Assembly (NCBI GenBank): GCA_013306675.1 | Contig: JABLUY010000008.1 | Coordinates: 62,001-126,000, forward strand | DNA from: Thraustochytrium sp. TN22 | Taxonomy: Eukaryota > Sar > Bigyra > Thraustochytrida > Thraustochytriidae | DNA: 64,000 nt | Direction: 5' to 3' | Part shown: one piece after another, positions 20,661-30,696 of the stretch | Numbering within the stretch: position 1 is the stretch's first letter | Layout of the letters: each line of letters starts with the position of its first letter | Notes under the pieces: generated by a model | Databases searched by the model: none | Told to the model about the DNA's origin: nothing | Seen by the model: the letters and a program-made list of their open reading frames with translations, nothing else | Made by a program: the position numbers and the translations under genes

Positions 20661-21505
20661 GATCTCCTCCTCTCGAGGACGACCTGCCCTCGCGATGCTC
20701 TAGCCTAGTAGCTCTAGCTAGCTAGCCAGAAGCGATCGAAGTTATACACGGCGTTCGTCACGACCACGGCGGCGTCGGCGCTGCGATCGGCAGGCTGCGC
20801 TGTGAGTGAGCCTGTGCCTGTGCCTGTGCAGGACTGCGCTGCGCTGCGCTGCGCTGCGCTGCGCTGCGCTGCTCTCTGCTGCGCAGACGGTCCTCCGCGC
20901 CACTCAAGCGAGCGAGTTGCTAGCAATCCGGCCGTCGTCTGGCTGCTGCCGTCCACCCCGGCGGCCTCGATCTGGTTCTGCCGGCTGCCCTGCCAGGCGT
21001 CGCCCATCCAGGATCGCACGCGCGACAGACCTCGGCGAGCGAGCAAGCGAAGGCCGAGTCCTTCCTTCCTCCGGCCTTCTTCTCCTTCTTCTTCTTCCGC
21101 CTCTCGCGCTCTCGTGCACGGTCCCAACGCCGCGCGGCTCACGATATCCTCGCTGCTCCGTGATTTCCCGCGCGTCGTCTTGTGCTGTCGCGCGGCGCAT
21201 CCCGACTCAGCCGCCGCCGCCCTCGGTGGAACCCCCGGTTGCGCCGTGTCCGCCAAGTCGCGCAAAAGTGGATAGTGCTCTTGGGCCGCGCCCGCGCAGT
21301 GGCCGCTGGCCCTTGCCTCGCGCCCCAAAGTTCACTTGCGCGCCCGCTGCCTATGCCTATGGCCACTACGTAGTAGTACGAGGCCTGCCAGTGCTACGAG
21401 CGGTACCAGGTTGGCAACTGGTCGCCGCGGCCGCTGTCAAGTCCAAGTCTCTTGACTTGAGCGCGCAGCCCTTGGACGCTGCTCGCGCCGCGCACGCGTA
21501 GGCTG

Positions 21506-21557
<52 letters not shown>

Positions 21558-21588
21558 CGGGCAGGCAGGCAGGCAGGCGGGCAGCAAG
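20661..21588. promoter_or_regulatory. divergent intergenic region, aminotransferase and DUF4476-like genes
   Basis: About 930 bp between two start codons pointing away from each other, so it should hold both promoters. It contains an AGCTAGCT cluster at 20700-20728, a GCTGC pentamer array at about 20833-20873, and a long (GGCA)n tract just before the downstream ATG. No gene is supported inside it. Confidence 0.45.
21502..21586. repeat. (GGCA)n microsatellite
   Basis: About 20 tetranucleotide GGCA units with two GGCG variants, ending within a few bases of the ATG at 21589. If transcription starts upstream, the repeat would be in the 5' UTR. Confidence 0.92.
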
Positions 21589-22011
21589 ATGGCGGAGGCC
21601 GCGGCCTCGGCCGAGGAGAAGGAGCGCGTGCCGCTGGACGAGCACATGTTTGAGCAGAAGCTGGGCCAGGTGGCGCGGCAGCCCAGCGAGCGCGACCGCG
21701 CGCGCCTGATCAAGAACATCGCGGATAACTTTCTCATGAGCGTGGACCAGGCCGTCGCCATTGTGGCCGAGTGCCACGATGCGCAGAGCAGGCTGGACGC
21801 TAGCGTCGTGGTCGTGACGGCCATCCCAGAGGAAGACCTTGAGGCCTTCGCCGACCTCGGCGTTGCCAAGCTGTTCAAGTACAAGGAGGACCGCGAGGAG
21901 TTTTGCGAGAAGCTTGGCGTCGACTTTCGCGAGCCCGAGCGACCCAAGTCCGGCCACCGCCCCAAGGTCGCCACCTTTGACAAGCAGAACGTCACCGGCT
22001 ACTCCGTGTAG
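21589..22011 (+). CDS. small protein, DUF4476-like
   Basis: A 140-aa protein starting MAEAAASAEEKE. Its middle part (about 28-110) reads as a helical repeat domain: DNFLMSVDQAVAIVAECHD, then RLD, then a second helix pair ending in FKYKEDREEF. The pattern (helix, F/S-x-DQ-hydrophobics, R-L) resembles DUF4476-type domains, whose function is unknown. It has no signal peptide or membrane span. The start is the first ATG after the GGCA repeat. The family call is by eye and tentative; that it is a real gene is likely from composition and codon use. Confidence 0.6.
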   Translation: MAEAAASAEEKERVPLDEHMFEQKLGQVARQPSERDRARLIKNIADNFLMSVDQAVAIVAECHDAQSRLDASVVVVTAIPEEDLEAFADLGVAKLFKYKEDREEFCEKLGVDFREPERPKSGHRPKVATFDKQNVTGYSV

Positions 22012-22391
22012 GTTTGCGCGCCCTGACTTGCTTCGTGAGATGAAGGCGTCGCGGCCGTCCGCGCTCCTCTCTCTTGCCGGGTCCGCTTTGTCTTGTGCGA
22101 GTGGGTGGGTGCCCCTGGGCACGCTCCTCACCGTCGGTCCGCAGGCTTTTGTTGAATTTCTCCCTCTCAAAACAATGTGATCTTGCCATCTGTTTCTCTG
22201 CCGGCCGTCACCAGCGCCACCGCCAGGAGCACTTGCAGCGCCTTCTCCACGCGCAGGGAGCCATCCCCACGCCATGACGTGCACGTGTGCCACGTGTCAC
22301 CCAGACTCCCTTGCGGCTCGTCTTTCTTTCCCCCTGCAAAGCCGGAAACGGGCGCGCTTCGAGGGCACCGAGCGTCGCTCGCTCGCTCGCA

Positions 22392-22526
22392 CGGCGCGGC
22401 GCGGCGCGGCGCGGCGCGGGTGCGTGGGCGCGTCGGCACGGCGCGGCACCGCACGGCGCGGCACGCCACGACACTCCGTGACGCGACGTGGCGTGGCGTG
22501 GCGTGGCGTGGCGTGGCGTGGCGTGG
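22392..22526. repeat. GGCGC and GGCGT pentanucleotide arrays before a start codon
   Basis: A GGCGC array at 22392-22420 and a GGCGT array at 22486-22526, the latter ending 12 bp before the ATG at 22538. Between them the sequence is a degenerate form of the same 5-mer. It probably lies in the 5' leader of the next gene. Confidence 0.88.
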
Positions 22527-22537
22527 GCGCGGCAGCC

Positions 22538-24160
22538 ATGTTCTCCTCTGGCGCGCGGCGACCCGGCGTAGGGCAGGCCCTCAGCTCGAGGCTCCGAGAC
22601 GGGCGCGGCAACATGTCCAAGGCGCGGCTCGCGCTAATGCTCCTTGCAACCGTGATCTTCCTTCGACTGGTCACCGCGCCTCTCTGGAATGGCAAGGAAG
22701 ACCCGGCGCCCATGACCGCAACGACCTGGGGCAAATCTAACCAGGCTTTCAACGCGAAATCTGTCAATGGCGGCTACGTGCTCAACGGCGAGCGGCGGAA
22801 AGGCACACCGCCCTTTCGCCCAGACGACCGCGTCCTTTCGACGCAGAAGGACTTCCGCCCCCCGGACCAGGCTGCGGATGCCGCCAAGCGCGCGGCCGTG
22901 CATCCCCGCAAGGGTCATCCCGGCATTGGCCAGTTCCCCGACTCGCGCATCAAGGATGTGGTCTTCGAGGATGGTGATAGCGGCCACCAACATTTCGACC
23001 GGGATAATCTGTGGGTGCCCAGCACGGAGGGCTCCTTGCGCGGGGAGCGCCAATCGTTGCTCTTCCTCGTCACTGGCCAGCTCTCACGACTCGAACTAGA
23101 ATCAAAGATCGTCAACGTCATCGAGCCGCAGCTGCCGTTCTATGACGTGGAGGTGCTCTTTGTTGTCAAAGTGTTCGTCAAGATGGAGTCCATGAAGCTC
23201 CCGCGCTGGCCCAGCCCGTACGAGTTGCCCACCTGGGAGAACGACTACTTGCGCACCTGGGTGCAGCGCTGTATCCCAGGCGTGGAGGAGCCCTCGCTCA
23301 CCATCGAGGAGTTCTCGGAGATTCGCGACAAGAAGCCTTTTGTCTACCGCAAGATGCTTTCTTTCAACGTGCATTCACGCAGCTCCGACCACGTCATGCC
23401 TTGGCGGATCGTGCTTACGCACCAGGAGAACGACGGCATTGTTGTGCTGCAGCCCTCCTTCCCCAACGATCAGTACAACAAGTGGATCTACGCCCAGCAG
23501 GACACCTTTCGCAACTTTCGCAAGGCGATGATTCTTATCGAGGAGACCGAGTTGGAGCGCAACAAGTTCTACGACATTATCTTCCGCATGCGCGACGACA
23601 CCTTTGCCTTTGCGCCGTTCCACATTCCGCGGAACTTCGACCGGGACTCCTTCGGCACGCCGCACTGCGTTCTCACGTCATACCCGCTCGGCTACTCGGA
23701 CCACGACTTCATTCTCGGCCGCAACATTGCTGGCAAGGTGCTGCGCGGTATGGCTGAGTCCTACTACTTCCGCATCCGCCACATGTACGATTTCGTCGAA
23801 ATGCACCTCAAGGAGCTCGTCACCTACATCAACCCCAAGAAGATCATGCGCATCCCGGACTGCTATTGGCCCCTCTTCCCCATCCTCTACGCGGACCTTG
23901 GCAACGGCCAGTTCCGCATGGAATGGCGCGAGTTCGAGATCGAGCACATCTGGCGCCACAAGTGCCCCAAGAAGTGGTGGCACGCCCCCAACGACCCCGC
24001 GACGTGCTCCTGGCTTCAGGATGACGTCACTATGCACCCGCGTTCCCCGTGCCTCCAGGCTTACCTGCCTCTGCACATCATCAACAAGGAGAACGTACCG
24101 GACGACGTTCTCGAGACGCTCGAGTGGTACGGCCGCACGTGGCCTGCCGAGTCTCCTTGA
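22538..24160 (+). CDS. type II membrane protein, probable Golgi glycosyltransferase-like
   Basis: A 540-aa protein with a short cytosolic N-terminus, one membrane span at about residues 29-50 (LALMLLATVIFLRLV) and a long lumenal domain, the layout of Golgi glycosyltransferases. The segment KFYDIIFRMRDDTFAF (about 345-360) has the R-x-R-D-D-T pattern of a group of plant and protist DUF-type putative glycosyltransferases, where the acidic pair would bind the metal-nucleotide sugar. The C-terminal third is rich in Trp, Cys and His. The start is the first ATG after the pentanucleotide repeat, and the next ATG (MSKARLA) would also keep the membrane anchor. The glycosyltransferase role is inference from topology and the DD motif; donor and acceptor are unknown. 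Confidence 0.65.
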   Translation: MFSSGARRPGVGQALSSRLRDGRGNMSKARLALMLLATVIFLRLVTAPLWNGKEDPAPMTATTWGKSNQAFNAKSVNGGYVLNGERRKGTPPFRPDDRVLSTQKDFRPPDQAADAAKRAAVHPRKGHPGIGQFPDSRIKDVVFEDGDSGHQHFDRDNLWVPSTEGSLRGERQSLLFLVTGQLSRLELESKIVNVIEPQLPFYDVEVLFVVKVFVKMESMKLPRWPSPYELPTWENDYLRTWVQRCIPGVEEPSLTIEEFSEIRDKKPFVYRKMLSFNVHSRSSDHVMPWRIVLTHQENDGIVVLQPSFPNDQYNKWIYAQQDTFRNFRKAMILIEETELERNKFYDIIFRMRDDTFAFAPFHIPRNFDRDSFGTPHCVLTSYPLGYSDHDFILGRNIAGKVLRGMAESYYFRIRHMYDFVEMHLKELVTYINPKKIMRIPDCYWPLFPILYADLGNGQFRMEWREFEIEHIWRHKCPKKWWHAPNDPATCSWLQDDVTMHPRSPCLQAYLPLHIINKENVPDDVLETLEWYGRTWPAESP

Positions 24161-24273
24161 TTGCGAGCGACCCGACCCTGACTCGCGCCAAAGAAGGAAG
24201 AGGACAACATCTCGCCACCTTGGCACTGGCAGCATTGCGCACACGGAAACAAAGACGGAAAAAATCGGAAGGC

Positions 24274-24277
<4 letters not shown>

Positions 24278-24316
<39 letters not shown>
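24278..24316. repeat. (CT)n microsatellite between convergent genes
   Basis: About 19 CT units in the 228-bp gap between the convergent membrane-protein and histone-deacetylase stop codons, followed by short GGCTGGCTGG units. Confidence 0.95.
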
Positions 24317-24323
<7 letters not shown>

Positions 24324-24388
24324 GCTAACTGGCTGGCTGGCTGTCTGGCCGGCTGGCTACAAGAGGCGTCTCTTTTGATCCAGTAGAC

Positions 24389-25843
24389 TTACCAGAGACA
24401 CCACGACGGGCCATACAGCTCGAAGAAGTCATGCTCCGGCACGTCATGAGGCAGCTCCGCGTGGCGGCCGGCGAGCTCCGCTACAACCCGAGTCCATGTC
24501 TTGGCAGTCGCCGGGAAGTCGTAGCCGCCTGCGCCCAGCACGAGCAGCGGCGTGGCCGGCGCGCACATCGCGCGCATCATCCGCGCGCACTGCACGAGGT
24601 CGTCTGGCTCAAGACTCAGCTCGCCTCGTGGATCGGTCTTGAGCGCGTCGGCGCCGCACACAAAGACAACCGCCTTGGGAGCGAAGCGCGAAAACTGCTC
24701 ACGCATCGCCCGCTCGAAGCGATTCATGTACTCCGTGCGCGAGCTCGCGTGCGTGAAAGCCAGATTTACGTTGTAACCCAGCCCGCGCCCGCGCCCACGG
24801 CACGCCTCGTCGCCCGTGCCCGGAAAGAAGCCCTTCTCGCGCTGGTGCAGCGAAACAGTGAGCACCTTGTCAGAATGCAAGAAGGCACGTTCCGTGCCGT
24901 CACCGTGGTGCACGTCCACGTCCACAACCATGACACGGCCGAGGCACTTTTGCAGGCGCTGCGCCGCCAACACCACGTCGTTAATGAAGCAAAACCCAGC
25001 GGCCCGCCCGCTGAAGGCATGATGGCGCCCGCCGCATAGGTTGATGGCAATGCGCGCGCTACCGTCCACGAGCGCGTCTGCCGCACGCAGCGAGGCACCC
25101 GCGATCCACAGCGCATGCCGAGCCACGTGCGGGAACGGAACGCAGTCGTCCACCAGGTTATGCTCCTCCAGCACGTCCGGGTCTGCCTCCTCCCATGCGC
25201 ACAGCAGCTGCAGGTACTCTTCGTCGTGGAAGGCAGCGGCGTCCTCCAGGCGCGCAGGCTCAGGGGCCACGACCTGCACCCCGCGGATCGCGCCACTCGC
25301 CACCAGCAACGCCTGCACAATCTCGTTGCGGCCCGCGGCCTGCGTTCGCGCGCGCTTGCGACCTCGCCGCGCGCCGCGCAGCGGTGGTGGGGCCCACATA
25401 TTGTCCACGTCCTCGTTCTCTTCTTCTGCCTGAGCTTCTCCGGAGAAGCAGTCCCGCTGATGCGCGGGGATGGCGTCCGCCGCTCGCACCAGATTCTCAC
25501 TCGTCACGAGCACCACCGCCAGAGCAGGAGGCAACGAAACCGTAGGCATCGCGCTAGCGATGTTTGCGAGCGTGGCATCCGCGCTAGCAGGCGTGGCCTC
25601 GCCCTGCGCGTCCATCGCGAGAGCGCCGTCGCGATGAGCGTGGTGGCTCCGCGCGCGCTTGTGTTGAATGCTGCTCTGCGTGCTCTCTCCTTCGACACGA
25701 TTCTGTGCGCTCTCGCCCTCAACGTGGCTCTGTGCGCTCTCGCTTTCAACGCGGCTCTGCGCGCTCTCGCCTTTCACGCGGCTCTCGCCCTGCGCGTCCA
25801 GTGCGAGCATGCCCGCGTCTTGCGCCGCCATGTTGCCCGTCAT
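24389..25843 (-). CDS. class I histone deacetylase (HDAC8/HOS1-like)
   Basis: A 484-aa zinc deacetylase. The active site is complete: the charge-relay histidines His274/His275 in GGRHHAFSG, the zinc ligands Asp310/His312 in DVDVHHGDG and Asp404 in GADALKTDP, and the catalytic tyrosine Tyr441 in GAGGYDF (Asp replaces the usual Asn after it). GGRHHA...AAGFCFINDVVLA resembles fungal HOS1 and animal HDAC8. It removes acetyl groups from histone or other lysines, in nucleus or cytosol. The first ~170 residues are a non-conserved extension with four roughly 10-residue GESAQSRVE-type repeats, an acidic run and a basic stretch (RGRKRAR) that could be a nuclear signal. ATG at 25843 is used; a second in-frame ATG four codons later is also possible. 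Confidence 0.93.
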   Translation of the reverse strand: MTGNMAAQDAGMLALDAQGESRVKGESAQSRVESESAQSHVEGESAQNRVEGESTQSSIQHKRARSHHAHRDGALAMDAQGEATPASADATLANIASAMPTVSLPPALAVVLVTSENLVRAADAIPAHQRDCFSGEAQAEEENEDVDNMWAPPPLRGARRGRKRARTQAAGRNEIVQALLVASGAIRGVQVVAPEPARLEDAAAFHDEEYLQLLCAWEEADPDVLEEHNLVDDCVPFPHVARHALWIAGASLRAADALVDGSARIAINLCGGRHHAFSGRAAGFCFINDVVLAAQRLQKCLGRVMVVDVDVHHGDGTERAFLHSDKVLTVSLHQREKGFFPGTGDEACRGRGRGLGYNVNLAFTHASSRTEYMNRFERAMREQFSRFAPKAVVFVCGADALKTDPRGELSLEPDDLVQCARMMRAMCAPATPLLVLGAGGYDFPATAKTWTRVVAELAGRHAELPHDVPEHDFFELYGPSWCLW

Positions 25844-26730
25844 CGCCGTGCCGCGCACCTTGCTGGCAGCGGTGCAGGTAGTGAGTGGCCCTCACCCGGC
25901 GCAGTTGCTCCCTGCTGCTGCCTCCCTGCTGCTGCCACTGCAGCCCTCCGCTCTACAGCCGCCGTCGAGGCCCGCGCGCCGCGCGCTGGGCCCCAGCTCG
26001 AGTGGGCACGTAGTGGAGGGCAGCACTGGCAACCAAGGCGAAGAAAGCCTAACCACCACGTATCCGATCCGTGCACGCTGCAGTCGTGGTTGGCTCAAGC
26101 TTGCTCGAGGCAACGACTTACACCCGTGGCAAGCAAATCAAATCCATGCACCGCTAGGCACGGAGACCACCTGGCCATGGGCATTCTCGTGGCGCGCGAA
26201 CTGCTGCACGCCCATCGGTGGGGACCCTTGTGTCCAGTCCCCGAAACCGTTGCTTGTACTTCAACTCCGAGTCGTTCTACTATCGCTCAGCTCCGCCGGG
26301 CGTCGTCGTCATGGGCAGACCGATCAGTGCACGCGGCGCGCAGAACGAGAGCAGGCGAGCCAGCGAGCGAGCGAGCGAGCGAGCGAGCGAGCACGAATGT
26401 GGCCGCGGTCCGTCGTGGGCAGGCAGGCCTCGGTGTCGAGGCCAGCGAGGGCGACAGCCGGGGCGAAGCTGACGACGACGACGACAGCTGTGCAAGAAGC
26501 GGCAGCGTCAGGCTTGCCGGGGCGGCGAGCACACGGCTCAGGGTTCGCGCACATTGCACTGAGCGTGCTCAAGGACCAGCACAGTGCCAAGAAGGCCCAG
26601 ACCCCGTAGGTTTTAGCAGGCTGGCAAGCAGAGCAGGCTCAGTTCGCATGCAAAGAGCGAGCTTGCAGCAAAGAAGCGGCGCTGACGATGTAGGCGCAGG
26701 TTCGCAACGTGGGCGACCGAGGATGAGGGC
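25844..26730. promoter_or_regulatory. divergent intergenic region, HDAC and EF-hand genes
   Basis: About 890 bp between divergent starts, so it should hold both promoters. A (GCGA)n tract lies at 26361-26391. Open frames across it run antisense into the HDAC gene and show no domain. Confidence 0.45.
26361..26391. repeat. (GAGC)n microsatellite
   Basis: Seven to eight GCGA/GAGC tetramers. The same tetramer recurs near 18500, 35620, 35755 and 50030. Confidence 0.9.
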
Positions 26731-29175
26731 ATGGACGAGCGCGTGGAAGTGCAGGATGAGGTTTTCGTGCTGAGCACGCCTATCGAGCGCGGACCGGGGC
26801 TGCCACCGCCGTGGCGCGTCAGGGTCTCCTGGGAGGGCGCCGACGCGCCCATGGCCGACTTCGCGTGCCAAAGAGCCAACCCTCGCGTAAGCCAGCTGCG
26901 CAAGGCGCTCGAAGCGACGGGCAAGATACCGCCCGGAAGTGAAGCAGCGTTTTTGGTGCGAGGCGCCCCGCTCAATCAGGTGCAAGAGGCCTTTTGCGGG
27001 CTCGGCGTTTTTGGCGCTGAGCGACCACTCGACGTGACCCTGCGTCTGCGTCAAACTGCAAGAGCTAACCAGCAGGAAACCAGGAATGCGGTCCAGGCCG
27101 TGGATGCAGCCAGGGAAGAGGCGCTGCGAGCGCTGGCCGCCGCCTTGGCAGGCCTCGTGGCTCGCTCAGGCCGCGTGGCCGTCACGGACTTGGTCGCGCG
27201 CTTCGAGGCGGAGACCTCCCAGGACACCAGCGTGCCCGCCAAGCAGCTGCGCGCACTGATTCGTCCTGAAGGCGGCACACCAGACCGGGCGCTGGATGCA
27301 GCCTTGCAGGCGCTGGAGTCCTCCGGCGATGGAACGCTCACGTATGCGGAGGTCGCGGCAGCACTCCCGCGCCACTTGAAGCGCGAAGGGGCAAGAGGAC
27401 CAACATCTGAGGCCGAGGCGGCGCGCCAGGACCTAGAGACGGTGGCGGAGAAGCTTCTGGCGCTCGAGACGACGGGCGTCGAGCGGCACGTTGCTGCGCG
27501 GGACATGATGCCAGCTGAGGCAGGCTGCCCGGTGCCGGGATCTGGCACACTGGTGCACCCCGGGCTCGGCGTACGGGGTGAGCTGGTCGCTTCAGCCGTG
27601 CACGCCGGGCAGACCGTCTTTGTGGCACGGTCGGTGCCCGTGCTTGAAGTGATGCGCGCGGAGCTGGACCCAGACGGGACGGGGAGTGCGAGATTCGAGC
27701 AACTGGCAGGCTGGCTTCGGCGCTTCCGGTGCGATGGCGCGCTGAGCGCGGCTCGCCTGCGCGAGGCGCTGGCACCCTTTCTCACCAAGTCCGGCGCGTA
27801 TAGCTACGCGAGCCTTGTCGAGCACGCGGTCCCCAGGAGCGAGGCGCAGCGCGCCGAGCTCGTGGAGAGCGCGGTCGCACAGGTTCGGGCGCAGCTGCTG
27901 CGCACCTCGTACGGCGGCGCACATCTGCAGCACGTCTTCCGCGCGTTGGACGTCGGCCAGACCGGCACGGTCTCTGTGGCGGCCTTTCGCGCGTACCTGG
28001 AGCGCGATCTTCGCATGGCTCTCACGCAGGCACAGCTCGCCGAGGTGACGCGGCGCTTCGACCCGTCTGGCAGGGGCGAGGTCTCGTACGCGGACTTTGC
28101 TGCCTTTCTAGACCGCGGCCTCGACCGCTGGGACGACGTAGACGCGCTACGGCGCGCCGTCGTACCGGCGCTGCACGATCATTTCTTCGATGAGGAGCTG
28201 CGCCGCATCGATTTGGGTGCGGCGTTCGCGAGCCTCGACATGGACGGGGATGGCCGCGTGTCGGCCTTGGACATGTGTTCCGCGCTCGAGACGCAGTTGA
28301 CGCCGCCGCTCAGGGTGGACCCGAGCGGCCTGCGGAGGCTCTTTCAGTGCGCGGCCCGCGCCGACGGCGATGCGTTGTCGCTGAGCGGCCTCGAGCGCCT
28401 CTTGGCGAGCGTCCCGGCCCGGCCCGGTGCCCAGGTGCGCGTAGCGCTCCGGGAGGCCGTCCTTGCTGTCTGGCACCGCGGCGTTCAAGGCCTAGCCGAG
28501 ATCTTCGCGCTGTTCGTTGCGAATGAGGCGGAGTTCAAGCATGAGCGCGAGCGGGGTCGGGCTCCACGCCGTGAAGGGCCTAGCGAGACGGTCCCTGCTT
28601 TTGTGTGCGCTGCCAGTCTCTTGCGCGGGGCGCGCGACGGGCTCGGGCTGCGCCTGCGCCGCGACGAGGCTTGTGAGCTGGTCTCGCGCGAGCTGCGAGC
28701 GCCGGGCGACTACCAGGCCTTTGTGGACCTGGTCTTCCCGGAGGCCATGCCAACCGTGTCGGAGGTGGCAGCGCGCATCCAGGCCGCACTCAAGCGCAAG
28801 TCGCTGGGCGGGATGGCGCTGCGGCGCTGCTTCGAGGCCTTTGATCCGCGCCGTACAGGGGCTGTAGCAGAGGAAGACTTTCTGCGCGGCGTCATGAGTC
28901 TAGGGATTGGCCTTGCGCCGCGCGACGTGGAGCGTCTGCTCGCCTCGGGCCTCTTGCGCCGCGAGAATCGCACGCGGCGCATCTCCTACGATGAGTTTGT
29001 GCGGTTCGTGCTGCAGTCCGGGTCGAACGTCGAAATGGGCCCTCCGGCAAGCGCATCAGATCCTGTGCCGGCGGCTACTTCAAATCAAGCGTCCTGGTCT
29101 AATGCTGGAACCAGGGTGCTGCCGGACAGTGCTCACCGCCAAGTGCGCTCGTATCTGTCCCAGCGTCCCTTTTAA
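26731..29175 (+). CDS. large multi-EF-hand protein
   Basis: An 814-aa protein starting MDERVEVQDE. The first ~110 residues end in a ubiquitin-like pattern (QVQEAFCGLGVFGAERPLDVTLRLR); this is only suggestive. The rest consists of helix-loop-helix EF-hand-like units, such as LESSGDGTLTYAE, LDVGQTGTVSVAAF, FDPSGRGEVSYADF and LDMDGDGRVSALDM, plus FDPRRTGAVAEEDF near the end. LDMDGDGRVS is a canonical calcium loop; several others lack ligands and are probably structural. The arrangement resembles EFCAB6-like proteins of flagellated protists and animals. Calcium sensing or scaffolding is inferred. The last coding segment (VRSYLSQRPF) is part of a sequence duplicated downstream. Confidence 0.8.
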   Translation: MDERVEVQDEVFVLSTPIERGPGLPPPWRVRVSWEGADAPMADFACQRANPRVSQLRKALEATGKIPPGSEAAFLVRGAPLNQVQEAFCGLGVFGAERPLDVTLRLRQTARANQQETRNAVQAVDAAREEALRALAAALAGLVARSGRVAVTDLVARFEAETSQDTSVPAKQLRALIRPEGGTPDRALDAALQALESSGDGTLTYAEVAAALPRHLKREGARGPTSEAEAARQDLETVAEKLLALETTGVERHVAARDMMPAEAGCPVPGSGTLVHPGLGVRGELVASAVHAGQTVFVARSVPVLEVMRAELDPDGTGSARFEQLAGWLRRFRCDGALSAARLREALAPFLTKSGAYSYASLVEHAVPRSEAQRAELVESAVAQVRAQLLRTSYGGAHLQHVFRALDVGQTGTVSVAAFRAYLERDLRMALTQAQLAEVTRRFDPSGRGEVSYADFAAFLDRGLDRWDDVDALRRAVVPALHDHFFDEELRRIDLGAAFASLDMDGDGRVSALDMCSALETQLTPPLRVDPSGLRRLFQCAARADGDALSLSGLERLLASVPARPGAQVRVALREAVLAVWHRGVQGLAEIFALFVANEAEFKHERERGRAPRREGPSETVPAFVCAASLLRGARDGLGLRLRRDEACELVSRELRAPGDYQAFVDLVFPEAMPTVSEVAARIQAALKRKSLGGMALRRCFEAFDPRRTGAVAEEDFLRGVMSLGIGLAPRDVERLLASGLLRRENRTRRISYDEFVRFVLQSGSNVEMGPPASASDPVPAATSNQASWSNAGTRVLPDSAHRQVRSYLSQRPF

Positions 29176-29455
29176 CTCTGTCAGAAAAAGTCATCACATG
29201 TCAGCCACACTTGAGCAGACGCCGTCGAAGCAGCGCCGCAGCCATCCCATGGCCTCCGGAAGACCAGGTCCACAAAGGCCTGGTAGTCGCCCGGCGCTCG
29301 CAGCTCGCGAAAGACTGCCGGACTGTGCTCACCGCCAAGTGCGCTCGTATCTGTCCCTGCGTCTCTTCTAGCTAGCTAGCCAGCTAGCTAACGCTGAGGT
29401 CTTGTCAGAAGAAGTCACCACATGTCAGCCACACTTGCGCAGACGCCGTCGAAGG
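29125..29455. repeat. local duplication flanking an inverted copy of EF-hand coding sequence
   Basis: Two direct copies of a roughly 100-bp unit, one covering the end of the EF-hand gene and its 3' flank (29125-29232), the other at 29320-29455. They share GCTCACCGCCAAGTGCGCTC and ACATGTCAGCCACACTTG. Between them, 29226-29313 is an antisense copy of two separated parts of the gene: about 28808-28838 and about 28684-28748, with only small gaps and few mismatches. The arrangement could fold into a long RNA hairpin if the transcript reads through. Confidence 0.8.
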
Positions 29456-30587
29456 CTTTGGGGTTGCGCAGGCGCTGTCGACGGCTTTTGGGCTGTCCGA
29501 GGGCCTGATGTGAACGTGAACAGCACGGCGCGGTGGACACGCGCGTCGCTTTGTGAGTGAGGCAGGTGATGGCGCTCAGCGTCGGCCACTTGATGAACTA
29601 GTCGCACGCCTGCATACTCCCCCCGGACGGTCCAGCAACGTCCAGCCAACGACGATTCAACGTCTCCGCCACTGGCCACACGACGCCGGGCAGCTCGTAC
29701 AGCAGGCCGGGGCTGGGCGTTCGGGACATGCGACTGTACGGAACCTGCCTGTTGACCCTTCGAGGTCCGCCTCAGCTCCTGCTGAGCGTGACCGCGCTTG
29801 GCCTTGTGCAGCAAGCTCGCAAGCTAGCTCTAGCTAGCTAGCTCTAGCTACTAGAGCGCTTGCGCTGAGTGAGGGCCTGAGGAGCTAGCTGTCCCACCAG
29901 CTTGAAGCTCGCTCCGGTTGCACGCCTGCAGGACAGCAACGGTTTCTGGCCGGGCAAGCAAGCTGGGACTCGCCGCCGCCACGAGCTCCGCTCGGCGCTT
30001 GCAGTGCCGCCCGGCGCTGTGACTCGAAGCGAAAAGGACCAACCACGCGCGTCATCAGCCGCGGGGACGAGGAATTCCACCTCAGCCCCCCGTCCCTCTC
30101 GCGGCCGGCAGTTGTGCGCGCCGGTTTTGCCAAGGAAGCCTTTTGCTCCCTTTGGAAGCTGCTGCTTGCCGCAGTGCGGTCCGCCAGGCTCTCCGGCGCT
30201 CGTCAGCTCCGCGCTGCTCCAAGTTGCCTGCACCCCGCCACCGCGACTGCCGTGCAGGCCCTTCAAGTAATTAACGTTAGCACCGCCGCGGCGTTCGCCA
30301 CTGGCACCTCACCTTCTCCAGCCAGCGCCTCAGCGCCGGCCAGCAGCCAGCTGCAATCTACTTCACTGACGCCCTCTCTCTCGTCCAAGTTCTTGACTCG
30401 CTACGCCTGCCACTGCAGCGTCGGCCTGCGCAGGCCCGCGCTCGCCGCCGAAAGCTCAACTCGCCCGGCCCGCTCAGCTCGCTCAGCTCGCGGGAAACCG
30501 GTGACCGCTGCTCGTCACCGCCGCGCCGCTCCAGCTGCGCCGCGCCAGGCTCGCCGCGTCGCGTCGCCAGCGCCTCCGTGACCTCGA

Positions 30588-30696
30588 GTTGCCTCGAGCT
30601 CGAGCTCGAGCTCGGGCTCGACCTCGACCTCAGAACTCGAGCTCGACCTCGACCTCGAGCTCGAGCTCGACCTCGACCTCGAGCTCGAGCTCGAAG
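30588..30696. repeat. GAGCTC/GACCTC hexamer repeat, partly palindromic
   Basis: About 110 bp of GAGCTC and GACCTC units. GAGCTC is its own reverse complement, so long parts can self-pair. Confidence 0.9.
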
